Assembly (NCBI GenBank): GCA_023665245.1
Contig: JAMPEH010000080.1
Span: 1 to 9,050 of the forward strand
From: Muribaculaceae bacterium
Lineage (GTDB): Bacteria > Pseudomonadota > Alphaproteobacteria > Rs-D84
Length of the DNA: 9,050 nt
Direction of reading: 5' to 3'
The notes beneath the pieces are model-generated. The model did no database searches and had not been told where the DNA came from. It saw nothing but the letters and a program-made list of their open reading frames with translations. A program made the position numbers and the translations under genes. Below, piece by piece: positions 5,995 to 9,050 of this stretch; positions within the stretch are counted from its first letter, which is position 1; each line of letters starts with the position of its first letter.

Positions 5995-6093
5995 AACAAG
6001 GCTCAGGAGCGCGAAGTGAACGCCGCCCTCTCAAACACCTTCGGCTTCGGCGGCCACAACGCAGCCCTCATCATCAAGAAATACAAGGAATAA
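5995..6093 (+). pseudogene. fabF: Duplicated 3' end of fabF (copy 2, codons 389 to stop)
   Basis: This 99-bp fragment encodes the last 32 FabF residues plus the stop codon and differs from copy 1 at 6003, 6030 and 6033, all silent. It has no start and follows the 93-aa gene after two bases, so it is not expressed as FabF. Silent-only differences mean this sequence diverged while part of a working fabF. It is therefore either the displaced original end of the resident gene or the end of another strain's gene. The terminator 30 bp downstream suggests it is the original gene end, with copy 1 supplied by the island. It is also the second copy of the long direct repeat. Confidence 0.92.
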
Positions 6094-6122
6094 AAACAGC
6101 GACCTCAGTCGCCATTCAATCC

Positions 6123-6156
6123 AAAAAATCCGGGAATTCCATTCCCGGATTTTTTT
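6123..6156. terminator. Bidirectional terminator (original fabF end / AAA-ATPase pseudogene)
   Basis: A perfect 15-bp stem (6123-6137 with 6141-6155) has the core TCCGGGAAT and a TCC loop, with an A run before and seven T (6150-6156) after it. It can end rightward transcripts from fabF copy 2 and the island genes, and leftward transcripts from the minus-strand pseudogene. A small GCGAC/GTCGC hairpin at 6099-6112 lies just before it. The stem is nearly the same as the hipA terminator at 8680-8710. Confidence 0.9.
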
Positions 6157-6176
6157 ATGATTTTCTAAGCACATTG

Positions 6177-6291
6177 TTACTGCTCGATGAGCCAGTCCTC
6201 GATGCGGCGGGTCCTGGAGGAGAAGTTGACGCCAATCTTGATGAGGCGGCGGGAGTCGCCGTGGAACTGCAGGTCGTATTTCCTGTCGTTG
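6177..6291. repeat. 115-bp direct repeat, copy 1 (3' end of AAA-ATPase family gene)
   Basis: Bases 6177-6291 match 8791-8905 at 112 of 115 positions (differences at 6182, 6183 and 6223). Identity stops at 6291, exactly where the pseudogene switches to its N-terminal part, which marks the deletion joint. The repeat reflects paralogy of the two minus-strand genes. Confidence 0.95.
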
Positions 6292-6633
6292 TTTTGCCAG
6301 CATATTGTCGACCACTATATCGAGATTGTCGGGATTAGTGTATTCTCCTGTGTTCAAATCCAGATATAGCACTGGATATGGCTCCCAGTCCCAGTCGATG
6401 GTGTCGATGTGTAGACCTTTGAAGAGTTCCCTCTGTCCCTCGAAGAAATAGCGCATTGTGGAAAGAAAGAGGCTTTTGCCAAAACGTCGTGGGCGAGCCA
6501 GGAAATAGTACTGGCTACCTCCATTTAAAATTTTCTCAATGAACTGAGTCTTGTCCACATACAATAAATTGCGCAGCCGCAGGGTCTTGAAATCCTGCTG
6601 TCCGATTGCATATCTATTTTTGTCGTCTTCCAT
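6177..6633 (-). pseudogene. AAA-ATPase/PD-(D/E)XK nuclease family protein, internally deleted
   Basis: From ATG 6633 (preceded by a clear Shine-Dalgarno AGGAAAGGAG) the frame encodes about 114 residues of the AAA-ATPase-like domain: QQDFKTLRLRNLLYVDKTQF, then the P-loop-like ARPRRFGKSL at about 46-55 and VLYLDLN at 88-94. Near 6291 it joins, in the wrong frame, to the last 37 codons of the gene (NDRKYDLQFHGDSRRLIKIG to DWLIEQ, stop 6177-6179). Full proteins of this family are roughly 500 residues, so about two thirds are missing, including the catalytic nuclease residues. The misread frame runs on to 6031, through the terminator and the antisense of the fabF fragment, and means nothing. The deletion probably arose by recombination with a paralogue such as the one at 8791. 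The family is common and multicopy in Bacteroidetes; its role is not established. Confidence 0.88.
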
Positions 6634-6694
6634 ATTCGCTTCTCTCCTTTCCTATTACAACACTGAAACTCCGCCTCTTGTTCCAAAATTTTCA
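6629..6694. repeat. 66-bp direct repeat, copy 1 (leader and start codon of the AAA-ATPase pseudogene)
   Basis: Bases 6629-6694 match 8712-8777 at 64 of 66 positions. Read on the minus strand the repeat holds the upstream leader, the Shine-Dalgarno AGGAAAGGAG, the ATG and the first bases of codon 2. In this copy the coding sequence continues. The two copies bracket the hipBA cassette. Confidence 0.93.
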
Positions 6695-6746
6695 AAAAGG
6701 GTTTGAGACCCCATTTAGGTTTTCGCATTTGCTGAATAAACTGCCC

Positions 6747-6779
6747 TTTCTCACAAAATTTTCATTTATTTTAAGTTTG
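6747..6779 (+). promoter_or_regulatory. Promoter of the hipBA operon
   Basis: TAAGTTTG at 6772-6779 matches the Bacteroidetes -7 consensus perfectly, and TTTC at 6747-6750 lies 21 nt upstream as a three-of-four -33 element. This is the same arrangement as the acpP promoter. Transcription would start around 6784-6790, inside the AT-rich palindromic tract. Confidence 0.65.
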
Positions 6780-6784
6780 AATAC

Positions 6785-6841
6785 AATAATATTATTATAA
6801 TTATAGTTATTATTATAGGTTAATAATGGCTATAATTATAA
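6785..6841. promoter_or_regulatory. Candidate HipB operator: inverted repeats over the hipBA start region
   Basis: TTATAATTATAG (6795-6806) is the perfect reverse complement of CTATAATTATAA (6830-6841), with a 23-bp spacer, and each arm contains the palindrome TATAATTATA. A further palindrome, AATAATATTATT, lies at 6785-6796. The arms lie just downstream of the -7 box, where a HipB-type repressor would block transcription. HipB-family antitoxins are known to autorepress by binding palindromic operators; use of these sites is inferred, and low-complexity AT sequence makes chance palindromes more likely. Confidence 0.45.
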
Positions 6842-6846
6842 AGATA

Positions 6847-7161
6847 ATGATATTTACAAATGAGACTCTCTCGCAAGGAGAAATCATAAGGACTCTTGGC
6901 AGCCGATTCCGCGACTACAGAATGAGAATGAATTTCACGAGAAAGGAAATAGCTGAGCGAACCGGGCTCAGCATGACCACTCTCTACAAACTGGAGACCG
7001 GTAACCTCACAGACATGTCGATGGGAACCATGCTCAAGCTCCTGAGGGCCGTCGGACAATATGGCAACTGGGACAAACTGCTTCCGGAACTCCCGGAGTC
7101 GCCCTACCTCTACAAAGAAGACTTCACAAAAAAGCAACGCATAAGACATCCGAAGAAATGA
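6847..7161 (+). CDS. hipB: HipB-like antitoxin, XRE-family helix-turn-helix protein
   Basis: From ATG 6847 the product is 104 residues. An upstream in-frame ATG at 6826 would add MAIIIKI, but that stretch is encoded by the right arm of the candidate operator, so I prefer 6847. An XRE-type helix-turn-helix covers about residues 15-70, with FTRKEIAERTGLSMTTLYKLETG as its core (split here: helices at about 30-40 and 42-51). The C-terminal tail is short and basic (KKQRIRHPKK). Its stop overlaps the hipA start as ATGA, the classic toxin-antitoxin coupling. HipB proteins bind and neutralise HipA and repress their own operon through palindromes such as those at 6785-6841. It is compact and intact. 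Confidence 0.88.
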   Translation: MIFTNETLSQGEIIRTLGSRFRDYRMRMNFTRKEIAERTGLSMTTLYKLETGNLTDMSMGTMLKLLRAVGQYGNWDKLLPELPESPYLYKEDFTKKQRIRHPKK

Positions 7162-8678
7162 GATTCCTGAAAGTCTTTCTATGGGGCACCGAACTGGGCC
7201 GACTTGCCTATAACCCCAATTCCAGACAATGCAACTTCACTTTCAATCCGGCATTGGGAGCGGAGAGACCCGATGTATCCCCTCTTCTACTTCCAATTAA
7301 GAACTGGGAGAATCACCAGATAGCCTTTGGCGACGAGAGAAGAATCTATCAAAACCTGCCGCCATTTATTGCAGATTCCTTGCCGGATTCATGGGGAAAT
7401 ACACTATTCGACCAATGGGTGAGGAAAAATAGAATCTCGTCAAAAGACATCACCCCTCTCTATAAACTAATGTTTATAGGCAGAAGAGGCATGGGGGCTC
7501 TTGAATTTGAACCATCTGCAAAAGATTTGGAACATCCAAGCAAGATTGACATCAAATCCCTGCATGAACTTTCGCTTAAAATCTTCAACGAACGGCAAGA
7601 AAGCGGAATATCGCCGGAAGATGAACTGACCTTGCAAACGCTTCTTTCTGTAGGCACATCTGCCGGGGGTAGGCAAATAAAGGCGATTTTAGCAATAAAT
7701 CCCGATACCGGTGAAATCAAATCGGGACAGGTTGACGGACTTAAAGGTTTCGACTATCATCTGCTCAAATTTGAAGCCAATGATCTTCCAACCTCCGAAA
7801 TAGAGATTGCTTTTCATGAGATTGCATCGGCATCCGGCATTTTGATGGAGGAATGCAGATTGCTGGAAGTGGAGGGTCAAAAGCATTTCCTTACAAAAAG
7901 ATTTGACAGAAGGAACGGGGAGAAAATACACATGCAAACCCTGGCTGCCATCAATCCGGAATGCCATTCCTATGAGGAATTGTTTGCCACTTGCCGACAT
8001 CTCGCACTGACAGAGCTTGAACTTGAGGAATTATTTAGGCGCCTCGTCTTCAATGTTATGGCCAACAACACAGATGACCACAACAAGAATTTTTCATTCC
8101 TTCTTGAAGAAGGTGGGAAATGGAAGCTCTCGCCAGCCTACGACATGACATTTATCTTCAATAGGTTTGGCACTGATGCACAGATGGAGAGATGCCTGAG
8201 TGTCAACGGCAAGATCAGAGACATTTCAAAAGCGGATCTGATAGAAATTGGCAAGGAAAACGGCATCGCCTGTCCTGGCAAGATAATCGACCAGGTTGCG
8301 GATGCCGTGAAACTGTTCCCGGGATTGGCTGAAAAATACAACATTCCCTCAAGATGGGCATCAATAATAAACAGGACACTAGAAAAACGATTGTCCGATT
8401 TCGGATATCCCGTTTCCAATAGTTGCCATGATGAGATTGTCGACTCAACGCATCGCAGATTCAGTGAAATCGAAATAAAGACCAACGGCAAGGGACACTA
8501 TATCCTATCGGCCAATATAGATGGGCAAAACCACCGCCGGTTTATCCGGCCTAACATGGAGTTGTATGGTTTCTTTGACCGGGGTCTCTTTTTCAAGTCT
8601 GACATTCGCAGACAAATTGAGATTCTTGAACAGTTGTTCCCACCGGAATGGCGGGTGATGTCATCAAATGAAGGATAA
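7158..8678 (+). CDS. hipA: HipA-like serine/threonine kinase toxin with C-terminal extension
   Basis: The 506-residue product starts inside the hipB stop (ATGA). The N-terminal domain (about 1-120) contains LPPFIADSLPDSWGNTLFDQ and GRRGMGALEFEP, typical of HipA. The kinase part follows: glycine loop VGTSAGGRQIKA (165-176), ATP-contact Lys204 in HLLKFEA, catalytic NNTDDHNKN with Asp306 and Asn311, and metal-binding Asp329 in SPAYDM, so the active site looks intact. E. coli HipA inactivates glutamyl-tRNA synthetase by phosphorylation; the target here is unknown. The Ser168/Thr167 pair in the glycine loop is a plausible autophosphorylation site. Classical HipA is about 440 residues; here about 85 extra residues (420-506: FSEIEIKTNGKGHYI to QLFPPEWRV) form a separate, beta-rich-looking tail that I do not recognise. 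Confidence 0.92.
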   Translation: MRFLKVFLWGTELGRLAYNPNSRQCNFTFNPALGAERPDVSPLLLPIKNWENHQIAFGDERRIYQNLPPFIADSLPDSWGNTLFDQWVRKNRISSKDITPLYKLMFIGRRGMGALEFEPSAKDLEHPSKIDIKSLHELSLKIFNERQESGISPEDELTLQTLLSVGTSAGGRQIKAILAINPDTGEIKSGQVDGLKGFDYHLLKFEANDLPTSEIEIAFHEIASASGILMEECRLLEVEGQKHFLTKRFDRRNGEKIHMQTLAAINPECHSYEELFATCRHLALTELELEELFRRLVFNVMANNTDDHNKNFSFLLEEGGKWKLSPAYDMTFIFNRFGTDAQMERCLSVNGKIRDISKADLIEIGKENGIACPGKIIDQVADAVKLFPGLAEKYNIPSRWASIINRTLEKRLSDFGYPVSNSCHDEIVDSTHRRFSEIEIKTNGKGHYILSANIDGQNHRRFIRPNMELYGFFDRGLFFKSDIRRQIEILEQLFPPEWRVMSSNEG

Positions 8679-8679
8679 G

Positions 8680-8710
8680 AAATCCGGGAATGAGAATTCC
8701 CGGATTTTTT
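8680..8710 (+). terminator. Rho-independent terminator of hipBA
   Basis: A perfect 12-bp stem (8680-8691 with 8696-8707; core TCCGGGAAT) has a GAGA loop and is followed by six T (8705-8710). It begins two bases after the hipA stop. The second copy of the 66-bp repeat begins at 8712, so the hipBA unit runs neatly from promoter to terminator between the repeats. Confidence 0.9.
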
Positions 8711-8711
8711 A

Positions 8712-8777
8712 TCCATATTCGCTTCTCTCCTTTCCTATTACAACACTGAAACTCCGCCTCTTGTTCCGAAAGTTTCA
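8712..8777. repeat. 66-bp direct repeat, copy 2 (orphan leader with start codon)
   Basis: This matches 6629-6694 with two differences (8768 and 8772). On the minus strand it keeps the Shine-Dalgarno, an ATG (8714-8716) and GGA, but the coding sequence stops there and runs into the hipA terminator stem. It is thus a leader without its gene. It sits 13 bp from the stop codon of the next minus-strand gene, giving the 74-bp gap one would expect between two tandem genes of this family. Confidence 0.92.
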
Positions 8778-8790
8778 GACAATGCAGACA

Positions 8791-8905
8791 TTACTCTTCG
8801 ATGAGCCAGTCCTCGATGCGGCGGGTCTTGGAGGAGAAGTTGACGCCAATCTTGATGAGGCGGCGGGAGTCGCCGTGGAACTGCAGGTCGTATTTCCTGT
8901 CGTTG
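8791..8905. repeat. 115-bp direct repeat, copy 2
   Basis: The partner of 6177-6291 with three differences (at 8796, 8797 and 8837). It is the 3' end of the partial AAA-ATPase/PD-(D/E)XK gene. Identity ends at 8905, where this copy continues with normal coding sequence (DQI upstream of NDRK). Confidence 0.95.
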
Positions 8906-9050
8906 ATCTGGTCGAGAGCGGAACGCGCCGACCCATCGTATTTCAGCTCTATGACATAGATGAAATCCTCCGTCTTGATGACTATGTCGATGCTGCCGTC
9001 GGATGTCATCACCTCCGCGTCGGTCTCGATGCCGATGAGCGACATCAGCA
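8791..9050 (-). CDS. AAA-ATPase/PD-(D/E)XK nuclease family protein (C-terminal part, 5' end outside window)
   Basis: The minus-strand frame enters from beyond 9050 and stops at 8791-8793, giving about 86 C-terminal residues; the ATG at 9045 is internal (a Leu codon precedes it in frame). The fragment contains the PD-(D/E)XK core: GSIDIVIKTEDFIYVIELKY, with Asp in the SID strand and the Glu-x-Lys of IELKYDG, then ARSALDQINDRKYDLQFHGD and GVNFSSKTRRIEDWL. In the family this nuclease-like domain follows an N-terminal AAA-ATPase-like domain. The last 38 codons and stop are nearly identical to the remnant at 6177-6291, so this is the intact-looking paralogue of that pseudogene. Whether its N-terminal half is intact cannot be seen. 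Confidence 0.85.
   Translation of the reverse strand, partial: LMSLIGIETDAEVMTSDGSIDIVIKTEDFIYVIELKYDGSARSALDQINDRKYDLQFHGDSRRLIKIGVNFSSKTRRIEDWLIEE

Noticed and set aside
2220..6093. CRISPR array or tRNA-type attachment site
   Set aside because: There are only two copies of the repeat, far apart and coding. No tRNA-like fold or repeat-spacer pattern was found anywhere in the window.
6031..6291. C-terminal half of the 200-codon minus-strand frame ending at 6031
   Set aside because: After the deletion joint the frame is shifted, then crosses the terminator and the antisense of the fabF fragment. It is not a real protein segment.
6781..6846. AT-rich palindromic tract as a replication origin or transposon end
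   Set aside because: No iterons, Rep gene, transposase or matching end elsewhere. Its position between promoter and hipB fits an operator better.
8498..8716. 72-codon minus-strand frame starting at 8716
   Set aside because: It uses the orphan start codon of the 66-bp repeat and then reads antisense through the hipBA terminator and the hipA end. It is accidental.

Overview
The window looks like chromosomal DNA from a gut Bacteroidales bacterium; a Muribaculaceae- or Bacteroides-like host is my inference. The signs are TAnnTTTG-type -7 promoter boxes, a 2-oxoacid:ferredoxin oxidoreductase, the acpP-fabF pair, a membrane-anchored TPR regulator with a C-terminal helix-turn-helix, a DUF3244-like secreted protein and genes of the AAA-ATPase/PD-(D/E)XK family. 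No RNA gene, CRISPR array, transposase or integrase is visible.

Layout. (1) 1-2318 is a GC-rich housekeeping block: the end of a ferredoxin oxidoreductase beta subunit with a strong terminator, then acpP and fabF behind one good promoter, with a long RNA hairpin between them. (2) 2319-5994 is a visibly AT-richer island. It holds a lipoprotein TPR/HTH regulator, a possible 46-aa ORF touching its stop codon, a DUF3244-like exported protein, an unrecognised 252-aa lipoprotein and an overlapping 93-aa three-helix membrane protein. (3) 5995-6093 is a second copy of the last 99 bp of fabF, from codon 389 exactly to the stop, followed by a bidirectional terminator. Its three differences from the first copy are all synonymous. 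The simplest reading is that the island integrated at the 3' end of fabF, supplied a replacement gene end, and pushed the original end 3.8 kb downstream. (4) 6177-6633 (minus) is a wrecked AAA-ATPase/PD-(D/E)XK gene whose middle is deleted. (5) 6695-8711 carries a hipBA toxin-antitoxin operon with its own promoter, a candidate operator and a terminator, flanked by a 66-bp direct repeat. (6) 8791-9050 (minus) is the nuclease end of a second AAA-ATPase/PD-(D/E)XK gene running out of the window.

How the parts fit. The core genes serve ferredoxin-linked 2-oxoacid metabolism and fatty acid synthesis. The two inserted cassettes, a regulator with exported proteins and hipBA, each sit between direct repeats of the neighbouring host sequence, so the neighbouring gene end or leader survives. 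The best candidate for an undescribed system is the 2480-5992 cassette: an envelope-spanning regulator followed by secreted or lipid-anchored proteins and an overlapping small membrane partner. Its function is unknown; an antagonism/immunity or surface-response role is only a hypothesis.
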